This document shows, piece after piece, positions 35,002-44,067 of a stretch of DNA of 64,000 bases (its first letter is position 1; each line of letters begins with the position of its first letter). The DNA lies in the NCBI RefSeq assembly GCF_001458395.1, contig NZ_CYSR01000030.1, forward strand, positions 124,001-188,000. The letters run 5' to 3'. The notes below the pieces were generated by a model. It was not told where the DNA came from, did not search any database, and saw only the letters and a program-made list of their open reading frames with translations. The DNA comes from Leisingera aquaemixtae (GTDB lineage: Bacteria > Pseudomonadota > Alphaproteobacteria > Rhodobacterales > Rhodobacteraceae). Position numbers and translations under genes: made by a program.

Positions 35002-36000
35002 TCAGCCGTTCAGCAGCTTGGCCGCGGCCGGGGCGAAATAGGTCAGGATGCCGTTGCACCCGGACCGCTTGAAGGCCATCAGGCTTTCCATCATCACCTT
35101 TTCGCCGTCAATCCAGCCGTTCTGCGCCGCGGCCTGGATCATCGCGTATTCGCCGGAGACCTGATAGGCATAAGTCGGCACGCCAAAGGCGGATTTCACA
35201 CGGTGGCAGATGTCCAGATAGGCGATGCCGGGTTTGACCATCACCATGTCAGCGCCTTCCATCAGGTCGCGCTCGATCAGCCGCAGCGCCTCGTCGCTGT
35301 TGGCCGGGTCCATCTGGTAGGTTTTCTTGTCGCCCTTCAGCGCACCGGACGCCCCGACCGCATCGCGGAACGGCCCGTAATAAGCAGAGGCGTATTTCGC
35401 CGCGTAGGAGAGGATCGCGACGTTGTGGTGGCCGGCCTGCTCCAATCCCGCGCGCATCGCACCGATGCGTCCGTCCATCATGTCGGACGGGCCGATGATG
35501 TCCGCCCCGGCATCGGCCTGGGCCAGGGTCATCTTGACCAGCGCCTCCACCGTTGCGTCATTGACGATCTCGCCGTCCACCACATAGCCGTCATGGCCGT
35601 TGATATTGTAGGGATCCAGCGCCACGTCGGTCATCACCGCAATCTCCGGCGCCGCGTCCTTGATGGCGCGGATCGCACGGTTCGTCAGGTTGTCCGGGTT
35701 CCAGGCCTCGGCGCAGTCCTCGGTCTTGAGCGAAGCGTCGGTATAGGGGAAAAGGCAGATGGCCGGGATCCCCAGCGCCTGCGCCTCGACCGCGGCTTCG
35801 GCAATCTTGTCGATCGAGCGGCGCATCACGCCGGGCATCGAGGCAACCGGTTCCTCAACGCCATCGCCGTCGCGGACAAACACCGGCCAGATTAAGTCGG
35901 ACGGGGTCAGGGTGTTTTCCTGCACCAGGTTGCGGATCGCCTGGCTGGCGCGGGTGCGGCGCAGGCGGGCGGCGGGAAAGGGCGCGACGGTGGGCTTCAT
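35002..36000 (-). CDS. hemB: Delta-aminolevulinic acid dehydratase (porphobilinogen synthase)
   Basis: Condenses two 5-aminolevulinate molecules to porphobilinogen in tetrapyrrole synthesis. The 332-residue protein from the ATG ending at 36000 (MKPTVAPFPAARLRRTRAS) has both Schiff-base lysines in context: SYAAKYASAYYGPFRDA and MVMVKPGIAYLD. The metal-site region DVALDPYNINGHDGYV lacks the three-cysteine zinc site of E. coli HemB (DPYNINGHDG instead of CxCxxxxxxxC). This fits the magnesium/potassium-type enzyme of rhodobacters. An upstream in-frame start adding 21 residues is rejected. Confidence 0.95.
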   Translation of the reverse strand: MKPTVAPFPAARLRRTRASQAIRNLVQENTLTPSDLIWPVFVRDGDGVEEPVASMPGVMRRSIDKIAEAAVEAQALGIPAICLFPYTDASLKTEDCAEAWNPDNLTNRAIRAIKDAAPEIAVMTDVALDPYNINGHDGYVVDGEIVNDATVEALVKMTLAQADAGADIIGPSDMMDGRIGAMRAGLEQAGHHNVAILSYAAKYASAYYGPFRDAVGASGALKGDKKTYQMDPANSDEALRLIERDLMEGADMVMVKPGIAYLDICHRVKSAFGVPTYAYQVSGEYAMIQAAAQNGWIDGEKVMMESLMAFKRSGCNGILTYFAPAAAKLLNG

Positions 36001-36173
36001 GGCGGTCTCTCGTTTTGGCTGGCCCATGGGTGGCATGGAAGCGGTCCCGGGAACAAGGGGCACATTCGCCGCGCCGGAAAACTTGTGCGTCCTGCGGGGC
36101 TTGCCTGTGCGCGCTTCCCGGTTGATATAGGTCCGGTTGACGATATTCCGGCCCGGAGATCTGCGGGCGCAAG

Positions 36174-36707
36174 ATGGGGGCTGGCGTGGATCTGCTTCAC
36201 ATTATCTATGAGATGATTGAGCTGCGGTCATTCTCCAACCTGTGGTACTGGATTTCGCTGGCGGTGCTGTGGTCCTCGGCCAGCCATTGGATCCTGGGGG
36301 TGCCCTATGACATGGTCTACAGGGCGCAGCGCAAGGGCGGCCAGGCGGAACAGGACCTGGAGGATATCGCCCGGGTCAATGTGAACCGGCTGATGTATAT
36401 CTCCGAGGTGTCGGGGCCCTGGCTGGTGGCGCTGTCCTGTTTCCTGCTGTCCGGCCTGGCGATGCTGGGTTTTGTCTATCTGCTGGAAATCGCCCAGGCG
36501 GTGTTTCTGCTCGCCTTCCCGATGGCGGTGGTCGGGGTGATCAGCTATTTCACCGCCCGCCGCATCGCGCAAGAAAAGGCGACGGGCGAAGAGCTGCGCA
36601 GGCGTCTGGCCTTTTGCCGCCTGTATATCCAGTTCGTCGGCGTCATATCCATTGTGGTCACCGCGTTCTGGGGCATGTATCAGAACCTGACGATCGGAGC
36701 ATTGTGA
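36174..36707 (+). CDS. Conserved integral membrane protein
   Basis: 177 residues with about four hydrophobic segments (25-42, 80-100, 104-128, 150-170). A charged cytoplasmic stretch (YRAQRKGGQAEQDLEDIARVNVNRL) follows the first. No catalytic motif is visible. Homologues in related genomes have, as I recall, been given the label component of SufBCD complex, for which I see no support in the sequence. A GTG at 36186 with GGGGG upstream could be the true start instead of the ATG at 36174. It precedes mfd by 71 bp on the same strand and may share its promoter. Confidence 0.6.
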   Translation: MGAGVDLLHIIYEMIELRSFSNLWYWISLAVLWSSASHWILGVPYDMVYRAQRKGGQAEQDLEDIARVNVNRLMYISEVSGPWLVALSCFLLSGLAMLGFVYLLEIAQAVFLLAFPMAVVGVISYFTARRIAQEKATGEELRRRLAFCRLYIQFVGVISIVVTAFWGMYQNLTIGAL

Positions 36708-36778
36708 CAGGCGGCGCGGCAGGCGGCCGGGCAGGTGCCGGGCCGGCGCGCCTGGCGGATTTCTGGAGAGGATAACGC

Positions 36779-39700
36779 ATGGCACAGCGTGCAATCACCA
36801 TGGGCGGCGCGCCCGAAGGGTTCGACGCCCGGCTGATCCTGAAAGAGGTTCAATCCTCCGGCGCGCCGGTGCTGCATGTGGCGCGCGACGACAAGCGGAT
36901 GGAGGCGATGCGCGCCGCGCTGGCCTTCTTTGCGCCGGAGATGCCGGTTTTCGTGTTCCCGGGCTGGGACTGTCTGCCCTATGACCGGGTGTCGCCCAAC
37001 GCCGACATCTCCGCGGCGCGGATGGCCACCCTGGCGGCGCTGGTGCACCAGATGCCCAAGCAGTTCGTGCTGCTGACCACGCTCAACGCCGCCAGCCAGC
37101 GGGTGCCTGCGCGCGAGGTGCTGCGCGAGGCGGCCTTCACCGCCCGGGTTGACCAGCGGATTGATGAGGACGCGCTGCGCAGCTTCCTGGTCCGCATGGG
37201 GTTCACCCAAAGCCCGACGGTGATGGAGCCGGGCGATTATGCCATCCGCGGCGGCATCATCGATATCTTCCCGCCGGGCGAAAGCGGTCCGGTGCGGCTG
37301 GACCTGTTCGGCGACGTGCTGGACGGCGCGCGGCGGTTCGATCCGGTGTCGCAGCGCACGACGGAAAAGCTGGAGGTGGTGGAGCTGGCGCCGGTCTCAG
37401 AAGTGATTCTGGATGAGGCGGCGATCACCCGGTTCCGGCAGAATTACCGGATCGAATTCGGCGCTGCCGGGACCGACGACCCCCTCTATGAAGCGGTGAG
37501 CGCGGGGCGCAAGCACCAGGGGATCGAGCACTGGCTGCCGTTTTTTCATGAGAAGCTGGAGACCCTGTTCGACTACCTGCCGCGGGCCTCGGTGACGCTC
37601 GATGATCAGGTGACGCCGGCGCGGCTGGCGCGCTGGGACAGCATCGAGGACCAGTATCAGACCCGCAAGCACGCGATGGCGCAGAAGGGGCGGATCGACA
37701 CGGTTTACAAACCCGCGCCTCCGGGGCTGCTGTACCTGGACGATGCCGCCTGGGAGGCGGCGGTGGCGGACATGCGCGTGGTGCAGTTCCATCCGCTGCC
37801 GCAGGCGTCCGGGCCTGGCACGGTGGATGCGGGCGGGCGCATCGGCCGTAACTTCGCGCCCGAGCGGCAGCAGGAAAACATCAGCCTGTTCGGGGCCTTG
37901 GCCGCGCATATTAAAGCGCGGATGCAGGAGGGGCCGGTTTTGGTCGCCTCCTACTCCGAAGGTGCGCGGGAGCGTCTGACCGGGCTGATTGAGGATGAGG
38001 GCCTGGCGGAAGCCATTCCGGTGATGGACGGCACCCGCATCGGCAAATCCGGCCTGCATCTGGCGGTCTGGGCGCTGGAGCACGGGTTCGAGGCGCCGGG
38101 CCTGACGGTGATCTCCGAACAGGACGTGCTGGGCGACCGGCTGATCCGGGCGCCGAAGAAACGCCGCAAGGCGGAGAACTTCCTAACCGAAACCCAATCG
38201 CTCACCCCCGGCGATCTGGTGGTGCATGTGGACCACGGCATCGGCCGCTACAAAGGTCTGGAAGTGGTGACGGCCGCGGGTGCGGCGCATGAATGCATCC
38301 TGCTGGAATATGCCGAACAGGCCAAGCTGTACCTGCCGGTCGAGAACATCGAGTTGCTGTCGAAGTACGGCCACGAGGAAGGGTTGCTGGACCGGCTTGG
38401 CGGCGGTGCCTGGCAGGCCAAGAAAGCCAAACTCAAGGAACGCATCCGCGAGATGGCGGACAAGCTGATCCGCATCGCGGCGGAGCGCGCCCTGCGCAAG
38501 GCGCCGGTGATGGATCCGCCGCCCCACGCCTGGGAGGAGTTCTCCGCCCGCTTCCCCTATCAGGAGACCGACGACCAGCTGCGCGCCATCGAGGATGTGA
38601 TGGAGGATCTGCATTCTGGCCAGCCGATGGACCGGCTGATCTGCGGCGACGTCGGTTTTGGCAAGACCGAGGTGGCAATGCGCGCGGCCTTTGTCGCGGC
38701 AATGTCCGGGCTGCAGGTGGCCGTGGTCGCGCCGACCACGCTGCTGGCCCGCCAGCACGCTGCCTCCTTCAAGGACCGGTTTCGCGGATTTCCGTTGGAA
38801 GTCAGGCAGCTATCGCGCTTTGTTGCCGCGAAAGAGGCCAGCAAAACCCGCGAGGGGCTGGGCAAGGGGACGGTCGATATCGTGGTCGGCACCCATGCTG
38901 TGCTGGCCAAGAACATCAAGTTCCAGAACCTCGGCCTGCTGATCATCGACGAGGAGCAGCACTTTGGCGTCGCCCATAAGGAGCGCCTGAAACAGTTGCG
39001 CAGTGACATCCATGTGCTGACCCTGACGGCCACGCCGATCCCGCGCACGCTGCAGCTCAGCCTGACGGGCGTGCGCGATCTGTCGATCATCGGCACACCG
39101 CCCGTCGACCGCCTGGCGATCCGCACCTATGTCAGCGAATTCGACAGCGTCACCATCCGCGAGGCGCTTCTTCGCGAGCATTACCGCGGCGGCCAGAGCT
39201 TTTATGTGGTGCCGCGGATCACCGATCTGCCGGAGGTCGAGGAGTTCCTGAAGGCGCAGCTGCCGGAGCTTTCTTACGTCGTGGCGCACGGCCAGATGGC
39301 GGCGGGGGAACTCGACGACAGGATGAACGCCTTCTACGACGGCAAATACGATGTGCTGCTGGCCACCACGATTGTGGAAAGCGGTTTGGATATTCCAACT
39401 GCCAACACGATGGTCGTGCACCGCGCCGACATGTTCGGCCTGTCGCAGCTCTATCAGATCCGCGGCCGTGTCGGGCGCTCCAAAACCCGCGCCTATGCCT
39501 ATCTCACCACCAAGCCGCGCCAGCGCCTGACCCCGGCGGCGGAGAAGCGCCTGCGGGTGCTGGGGTCGCTCGATACGCTGGGCGCGGGCTTTACCTTGGC
39601 CTCGCAAGACCTTGATATCCGGGGCGCCGGCAACCTCTTGGGGGAGGAGCAGTCGGGTCAGATGCGGGATGTAGGCTACGAGCTCTACCAGTCGATGCTG

Positions 39701-40234
39701 GAGGAGGCGATTGCCAAGATCAAGGCGGGGGAGATGGAGGGCCTCAGCGACGCCGACGAACAATGGGCGCCGCAGATCAACCTGGGCGTTCCGGTGCTGA
39801 TCCCCGAGGACTATGTGCCGGATCTGGACGTGCGCCTGGGCCTTTACCGCCGTTTGTCGTCGCTCTCGACGAAGGTGGAGCTGGAAGGCTTCGCGGCGGA
39901 GCTGATCGACCGTTTCGGCAAGCTGCCCAAGGAAGTGAACACGCTGATGCTGGTGGTGCGGATCAAGGCGATGTGCAAACGCGCAGGGATCGCCAAGATG
40001 GACGGCGGCCCGAAGGGCGCAACGATCCAGTTCCACAACGACAAATTCGCGTCGCCGCAGGGGCTGGTGGAGTTCATTCAGGGCCAGAACGGTTTGGCCA
40101 AGGTGAAGGACAACAAGATCGTCGTGCGCCGGGACTGGAAAAGGGACGCGGACAAGATCAAGGGCGCCTTTGCCATTGCCCGCGATCTGGCAGAAAAAGT
40201 CGTGGCCGAGAAGAAGAAGGCGAAGGCCGGGTAA
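36779..40234 (+). CDS. mfd: Transcription-repair coupling factor Mfd
   Basis: 1151 residues, full length for the family. It removes RNA polymerase stalled at DNA damage and recruits UvrA. The N-terminal UvrB-like region spans 1-330, the RNA-polymerase-interaction (CarD-like) domain about 475-545 (LTPGDLVVHVDHGIGRYKGLE), and translocase modules 590-960. Walker A GDVGFGKTEVAMRAAF and the DEEQ box (LIIDEEQHFG) are present, as are TLTATPIPRTLQLSLTG and IRGRVGRSKTRAYAYL. The C-terminal TRCF domain closes the protein. The ATG follows GGAGAGG. Confidence 0.97.
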   Translation: MAQRAITMGGAPEGFDARLILKEVQSSGAPVLHVARDDKRMEAMRAALAFFAPEMPVFVFPGWDCLPYDRVSPNADISAARMATLAALVHQMPKQFVLLTTLNAASQRVPAREVLREAAFTARVDQRIDEDALRSFLVRMGFTQSPTVMEPGDYAIRGGIIDIFPPGESGPVRLDLFGDVLDGARRFDPVSQRTTEKLEVVELAPVSEVILDEAAITRFRQNYRIEFGAAGTDDPLYEAVSAGRKHQGIEHWLPFFHEKLETLFDYLPRASVTLDDQVTPARLARWDSIEDQYQTRKHAMAQKGRIDTVYKPAPPGLLYLDDAAWEAAVADMRVVQFHPLPQASGPGTVDAGGRIGRNFAPERQQENISLFGALAAHIKARMQEGPVLVASYSEGARERLTGLIEDEGLAEAIPVMDGTRIGKSGLHLAVWALEHGFEAPGLTVISEQDVLGDRLIRAPKKRRKAENFLTETQSLTPGDLVVHVDHGIGRYKGLEVVTAAGAAHECILLEYAEQAKLYLPVENIELLSKYGHEEGLLDRLGGGAWQAKKAKLKERIREMADKLIRIAAERALRKAPVMDPPPHAWEEFSARFPYQETDDQLRAIEDVMEDLHSGQPMDRLICGDVGFGKTEVAMRAAFVAAMSGLQVAVVAPTTLLARQHAASFKDRFRGFPLEVRQLSRFVAAKEASKTREGLGKGTVDIVVGTHAVLAKNIKFQNLGLLIIDEEQHFGVAHKERLKQLRSDIHVLTLTATPIPRTLQLSLTGVRDLSIIGTPPVDRLAIRTYVSEFDSVTIREALLREHYRGGQSFYVVPRITDLPEVEEFLKAQLPELSYVVAHGQMAAGELDDRMNAFYDGKYDVLLATTIVESGLDIPTANTMVVHRADMFGLSQLYQIRGRVGRSKTRAYAYLTTKPRQRLTPAAEKRLRVLGSLDTLGAGFTLASQDLDIRGAGNLLGEEQSGQMRDVGYELYQSMLEEAIAKIKAGEMEGLSDADEQWAPQINLGVPVLIPEDYVPDLDVRLGLYRRLSSLSTKVELEGFAAELIDRFGKLPKEVNTLMLVVRIKAMCKRAGIAKMDGGPKGATIQFHNDKFASPQGLVEFIQGQNGLAKVKDNKIVVRRDWKRDADKIKGAFAIARDLAEKVVAEKKKAKAG

Positions 40235-40240
40235 CGGGCG

Positions 40241-40290
40241 CCAAGGAAATTCAAATTTCCTTGGCAAATTTCTTTCTCAAGAAATTTTCT
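40241..40290 (+). terminator. Two tandem AT-rich hairpins after mfd
   Basis: Hairpin 1 has a 10-bp stem (CCAAGGAAAT/ATTTCCTTGG, 40241-40264). Hairpin 2 has a 9-bp stem (AAATTTCTT/AAGAAATTT, 40266-40287) followed by TCTC. They begin 6 bp after the mfd stop and are conspicuously AT-rich for this genome. The second overlaps the last codons of the convergent TPR gene's 3' flank. Confidence 0.65.
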
Positions 40291-41963
40291 CAGCCGCAGC
40301 AGTTGTCTGGCGCCATGGCAGCCTGAGCACAGAAGCAGGAGGCGCCCACGGCCCGGTCAGCGCGTGCCAGCGCCAGATCTAGTTTCTGCTTTATGTGTTT
40401 TATCTCAACATCTTCTCCGCGGGCCTTCAGGCAGTCGTGCAGGCCCTTGAGGCTCCAGATATTGTCCGGATGCACCGAGGCGCGCGGCAGGCTGCCGTCC
40501 AGCCCGAGGTCGGCGCGGTAGACCGCTTCGGCCTCTGTCGCCTGTCCCTGCTCAAACAGCAGCGCCCCCAGCGCGTGGCGGGTGGGCTGCATCCAGCCCC
40601 AGGGTTCATCATAAGGCAGGTTGTCATCGAGCTCCGCTGAGCGGCGCAGATGGACAAAGGCCGTGCCGTAATTGCCCTTGCGGTACTCGATCTCGCCGCG
40701 CAGCATTTCCGCTGCGATTTCAAGCAGATCCACGACGCGGTTGTTGTGGAGAAGCCGGGTGTCCGGCACCCGGGCCTTGGCCGCCAGGAACTGCTGTTCC
40801 TCCGCCTCGGCCTCTGCCACGCGGCCGGTGGCGGCATAAGCAATGGCGCGGGCGTAATGGGTGTTTGCCGTCAGGGTGCAGTAAAGTTTCCGATCCTCCG
40901 GCAGCTCAAGCGCCATCGCCTCCTCCCAGCGCCCGAAGCGGACCAGGATATGCGGGTGCATCGCCATGTAGCTTTCGAAGTAATCCGCCATCGGCGGGCT
41001 TTCGATCCGCAGCATGTCTTCCGGCGTGGTGTCCAGAATGCCCTGATTGGCTGCAAGTGCAGGTTCGATCTGGCCCGGGAACATCGCGCCGAAAATGACG
41101 AAGTGGCAGTTGTGCTGGCGGTAGCCGGTATAGATGTTGAAGGCGCCTTCGCGCTGGTAGTATTTGAGGTCTGCCTCAATCGCCTTGAGGTTCCAATGCA
41201 CCACGCTGTGGTAGTCGCCGCACAGCACGTCGATATGGGTCGGCATATGCACCAGATGGCCCGCATCCGGCACCAGCGTGCGCAGCACGTCGGCGGCCTT
41301 CAGCGCCTTCTCCGGCGCCGGCGACATCTCCATCAGATGCACGTAAAGATGCAGCAGGCCGGGGTGCTGCATGGCGCCGGGGGCGTTGTCCATAGCCCAT
41401 TCCAGAACCTCCTGCGCTTCCAGCGTGGCGGCGCCGTCGGCGGGCTTGCCGGCTTTCAGATCCCACATCTGCCAGGGCGTCAGGTTCAACAGGCTCTCGG
41501 CATAGACCGTGCGCAGGTCCAGGTGATCGGGGCAAGCGGCAAAGGCTCTGCGCATGGCATCGGCGAATGCGTAATCCCAGGCATGCATGTCCTCCACCGC
41601 CTCGCGCTGGGGGTAGCGGGCCTGCAGGGCGCGGATCAGCTGCTGCTCTGCCTCCGGGCAGCCCTCGATGCAGGTCAGCGCCGATCGGGCCGCGTCATAG
41701 GCTTCGGCCAGCGCCTTGGCGCGGCCCTTGTCGTCGCGCAAGGCCCAGGGCAGGTTGTAGTTCGGCCCGGCCGCATAGGCCACGCCCCAATGGGCCATGG
41801 CACAATCCGGGTCATGTTCCAACGCGCGCTGGAAACAGGCGATGGCTTCTTCGTGATTGTAGCCATAGGTCCAGATCAGGCCGCGGTCGAACCAGCGCTG
41901 CGCCTCGGGCGAGCTGGTGGTCACCGGGCAGGAATAGCTGCCGAGATCATAATCGTAGCCCAT
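40290..41963 (-). CDS. Tetratricopeptide-repeat protein with Cys-rich C-terminus
   Basis: 557 residues from the ATG ending at 41963 (GGGGAGG upstream, 8-base T-rich spacer). There is no signal peptide. TPR-like helical pairs occur through the length (WFDRGLIWTYGYNHEEAIACFQRALEHDPDCAMAHWGVAYA near the start; RHALGALLFEQGQATEAEAVYRADLG near the end). A His-dense central segment (HPGLLHLYVHLMEMSP, HLVHMPTHIDVLCGDYHSVVHWN) could bind a metal or heme-like ligand. The tail ends ASCFCAQAAMAPDNCCG. It is a conserved family without defined function; the metal idea is inference. Confidence 0.75.
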   Translation of the reverse strand: MGYDYDLGSYSCPVTTSSPEAQRWFDRGLIWTYGYNHEEAIACFQRALEHDPDCAMAHWGVAYAAGPNYNLPWALRDDKGRAKALAEAYDAARSALTCIEGCPEAEQQLIRALQARYPQREAVEDMHAWDYAFADAMRRAFAACPDHLDLRTVYAESLLNLTPWQMWDLKAGKPADGAATLEAQEVLEWAMDNAPGAMQHPGLLHLYVHLMEMSPAPEKALKAADVLRTLVPDAGHLVHMPTHIDVLCGDYHSVVHWNLKAIEADLKYYQREGAFNIYTGYRQHNCHFVIFGAMFPGQIEPALAANQGILDTTPEDMLRIESPPMADYFESYMAMHPHILVRFGRWEEAMALELPEDRKLYCTLTANTHYARAIAYAATGRVAEAEAEEQQFLAAKARVPDTRLLHNNRVVDLLEIAAEMLRGEIEYRKGNYGTAFVHLRRSAELDDNLPYDEPWGWMQPTRHALGALLFEQGQATEAEAVYRADLGLDGSLPRASVHPDNIWSLKGLHDCLKARGEDVEIKHIKQKLDLALARADRAVGASCFCAQAAMAPDNCCG

Positions 41964-42024
41964 CAAAAAAACCTCCCCAAATGATGGGAGAGGTTAGGGA
42001 CAGGCCGGCGCGCGGACAAGGCCG

Positions 42025-43248
42025 TTATTCGGCGGGCAGCCGCGCCTCGGCCCTGGCCATCTGCAGCATCAGCACAAACGCAAGCGCTGCCATGGTCAAC
42101 AGGCCCGCGCCCAGCGGCAGCAGGGAGCCGTCGAACAGCAGTCCGACCGGGGCGGCAATAGCGGCGGCCAGAACGGTGGAGATCGCCCCGATCACCGAAG
42201 CCGCCATACCGGCGATATGGCCCATCGGCTCCATCGCGATGGCATTCAGGTTGCCCAGCGTGGTGCCGGCCAGGAAAAACACGCTGGTCTGCCAGGCGAT
42301 GAACAGGCCGAACAGCAGCCCGCCCGGCAACGGGGTGGAGCTGAGAAACAGCATGGCGGCAGAGGCAACCATCTGCGCCGCCAGCGACCAGGTCACAATG
42401 CGCCGCATCCCGACCCGGACCACGATGGCGGCGTTCAGCAGGCTCGCCGTCCCCGCCATCAGCGCCACAAAGCCAAACCAGAACGGGAAGCTTTCGGCGC
42501 GGTCAAAGATCACGTCATAAACCGGCTGCACCATGGTCAGCATGGTGAACAGCATACCCAGGCACAGGGTCTGCACCATGATCGACAGGCGCACGGTGGG
42601 ATGGCCCAGCATCTCCGTCACCGCCCCCAGCAGCAGCGGCAGGCGGAACGGGCGGCGGTTTTCGCGCGGCAGGGTTTCCGGCAGGCGCAGGCCCATCCAC
42701 ATCACGACGATGACGGCAAAGATGGCGAAGGCCAGGAAGATGCCGCGCCACCCGGAAAACGCGATGATGCCCGCGCCCAGCATCGGCGCGAAGGCGGGCA
42801 CCAGGGTAAAGATCATCATCGCAATCGACATCAGCCGTGCCATTTCCCGGCCTGCGTACAGGTCGCGCACGATGGCGATGCCGACGATGCGCGGCCCGGC
42901 GGCCCCCAGTCCCATCACCACACGCGACGCCAGCAGCAGCTCCAGCGAGTGCGACCGCCAGGCAACGGCGGCGGCAAGGATGTAGAGCACGGCACCGCCG
43001 GCAATCACGCGCTTGCGGCCAAAGGCATCGGACAGCGGCCCGGTGAAGAAGGTGCCGATCCCCATGCCCAGCACAAAAGACGTCAGCACCAGCTGCGCTT
43101 GGTTCGCGTCGTCTGGGCTCAGCGCCGCGCCGATCTCGGGCAGGGCGGGCAGCATCGCGTCGATGGAAAAGGCGATGGTGGCAAACATCATCGCGATCAG
43201 CGCGATGAACTCAGCCTTGGCCATGCCATGGGCGGGGGACTGTGACAT
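42025..43248 (-). CDS. MFS multidrug transporter, Bcr/CflA family
   Basis: A 407-residue inner-membrane proton antiporter with 12 predicted helices. The DHA1 signature between helices 2 and 3 reads GIGTFFTGPLSDAFGRKRVIAGG. Helix 4-5 motifs (RVVMGLGAAGPRIVGIAIVRDLYAGREMARLMSI) match Bcr/CflA proteins, which export bicyclomycin, sulfonamides or cysteine. The substrate is unknown. A perfect 18-bp palindrome lies about 105 bp upstream of its start. Confidence 0.85.
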   Translation of the reverse strand: MSQSPAHGMAKAEFIALIAMMFATIAFSIDAMLPALPEIGAALSPDDANQAQLVLTSFVLGMGIGTFFTGPLSDAFGRKRVIAGGAVLYILAAAVAWRSHSLELLLASRVVMGLGAAGPRIVGIAIVRDLYAGREMARLMSIAMMIFTLVPAFAPMLGAGIIAFSGWRGIFLAFAIFAVIVVMWMGLRLPETLPRENRRPFRLPLLLGAVTEMLGHPTVRLSIMVQTLCLGMLFTMLTMVQPVYDVIFDRAESFPFWFGFVALMAGTASLLNAAIVVRVGMRRIVTWSLAAQMVASAAMLFLSSTPLPGGLLFGLFIAWQTSVFFLAGTTLGNLNAIAMEPMGHIAGMAASVIGAISTVLAAAIAAPVGLLFDGSLLPLGAGLLTMAALAFVLMLQMARAEARLPAE

Positions 43249-43352
43249 CTGAAACCTCTAACAGCTCTTCAGAGGGTTCCGGCGTAATAGGGCCGGTCTG
43301 GGAGCCGTCCGGTTCCGCTACCATAAACCAGCCAGCCGTGCCAGCGCCCGGT

Positions 43353-43370
43353 TGCACAGGATCCTGTGCA
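43353..43370. promoter_or_regulatory. Perfect 18-bp palindrome upstream of the MFS gene
   Basis: TGCACAGGATCCTGTGCA is fully symmetric and lies in the 153-bp gap between the MFS start (43248) and the DsbA-like stop (43402). There is no T run, so it looks more like a protein-binding dyad than a terminator. Confidence 0.5.
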
Positions 43371-43401
43371 TAGTTGCGATGCTAAGGACTTTTGCGGCCG
43401 C

Positions 43402-44067
43402 CTATCCTCCGTCTTCTGCCTTCAGCTGCTGCAGGATGTCTTCAATGACCTGCTTCCACAGCTCCGGCGGCTGGGCGCCGGGCACCGCGTGCTGGCTGGC
43501 GACAATGAAGGTCGGGACAGAGGTCACGCCCATCTTGCGGGAATGCGCGTCGCGGTCGCGGATCACCTGCACATCGCTGTCGCCCTCCAGCAGGCGGGAG
43601 ACCACATCCGCGTCCATGCCAGCCTCTTGTGCGATTTCCGCCAGAACGGCGTGGCCGCCAATGTCCCTGGCATCCACGAAATAGGCCTTGAACAAGGCAT
43701 CCACGACCTGGCTCTGCTTGCCCTCAATCCCGGCCCAATGGATCAGCCGGTGCGCGTCCAGCGTGTTGGGGGTGCGCTTCATGCCCTCGAAATTGATGGT
43801 CAGCCCGGCCTTCTCCGCGTGCTCCACCACCGGCGCGTAGGCTTTGATCGCGGCCTCTTTGCCGCCGAACTTGCGCTCCAGGTAGTCGCGCCGGTCCATG
43901 CCCTCGCGCGGCATGTCGGGGTTCAGCTGGAACGGGTGCCACTCGATCACGAACGGATGGTCCGGCACCTCGGCCAGCGCCTTGTCCAGATGGGTCTTGC
44001 CGATATAGCACCAGGGGCAGATCGGGTCCGACAGGATGTCGAGCTTGACGGCGGGCATTTGGGTCAT
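43402..44067 (-). CDS. DsbA family oxidoreductase (FrnE-like)
   Basis: 221 residues with a thioredoxin fold and the helical insertion typical of FrnE/2-hydroxychromene-2-carboxylate isomerase-like DsbA proteins. The active site is CPWC in LSDPICPWCYIGKTHLDKA near residues 15-20. The cis-proline loop is GVTSVPTFIV near 190. There is no signal peptide, so it is cytosolic. The ATG at 44067 overlaps the stop of the acyl-CoA ligase (ATGA) and is preferred over an ATG three codons later. The coupling suggests a shared pathway, perhaps aromatic compound breakdown, but this is not shown. Confidence 0.85.
   Translation of the reverse strand: MTQMPAVKLDILSDPICPWCYIGKTHLDKALAEVPDHPFVIEWHPFQLNPDMPREGMDRRDYLERKFGGKEAAIKAYAPVVEHAEKAGLTINFEGMKRTPNTLDAHRLIHWAGIEGKQSQVVDALFKAYFVDARDIGGHAVLAEIAQEAGMDADVVSRLLEGDSDVQVIRDRDAHSRKMGVTSVPTFIVASQHAVPGAQPPELWKQVIEDILQQLKAEDGG

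Noticed and set aside
36141-36160. GATATTCCGGCCC near 36141 as a third copy of the dispersed element
   Set aside because: It lacks the AGAAGAAA end and the GGG before GATATT; similarity is limited to a few bases.
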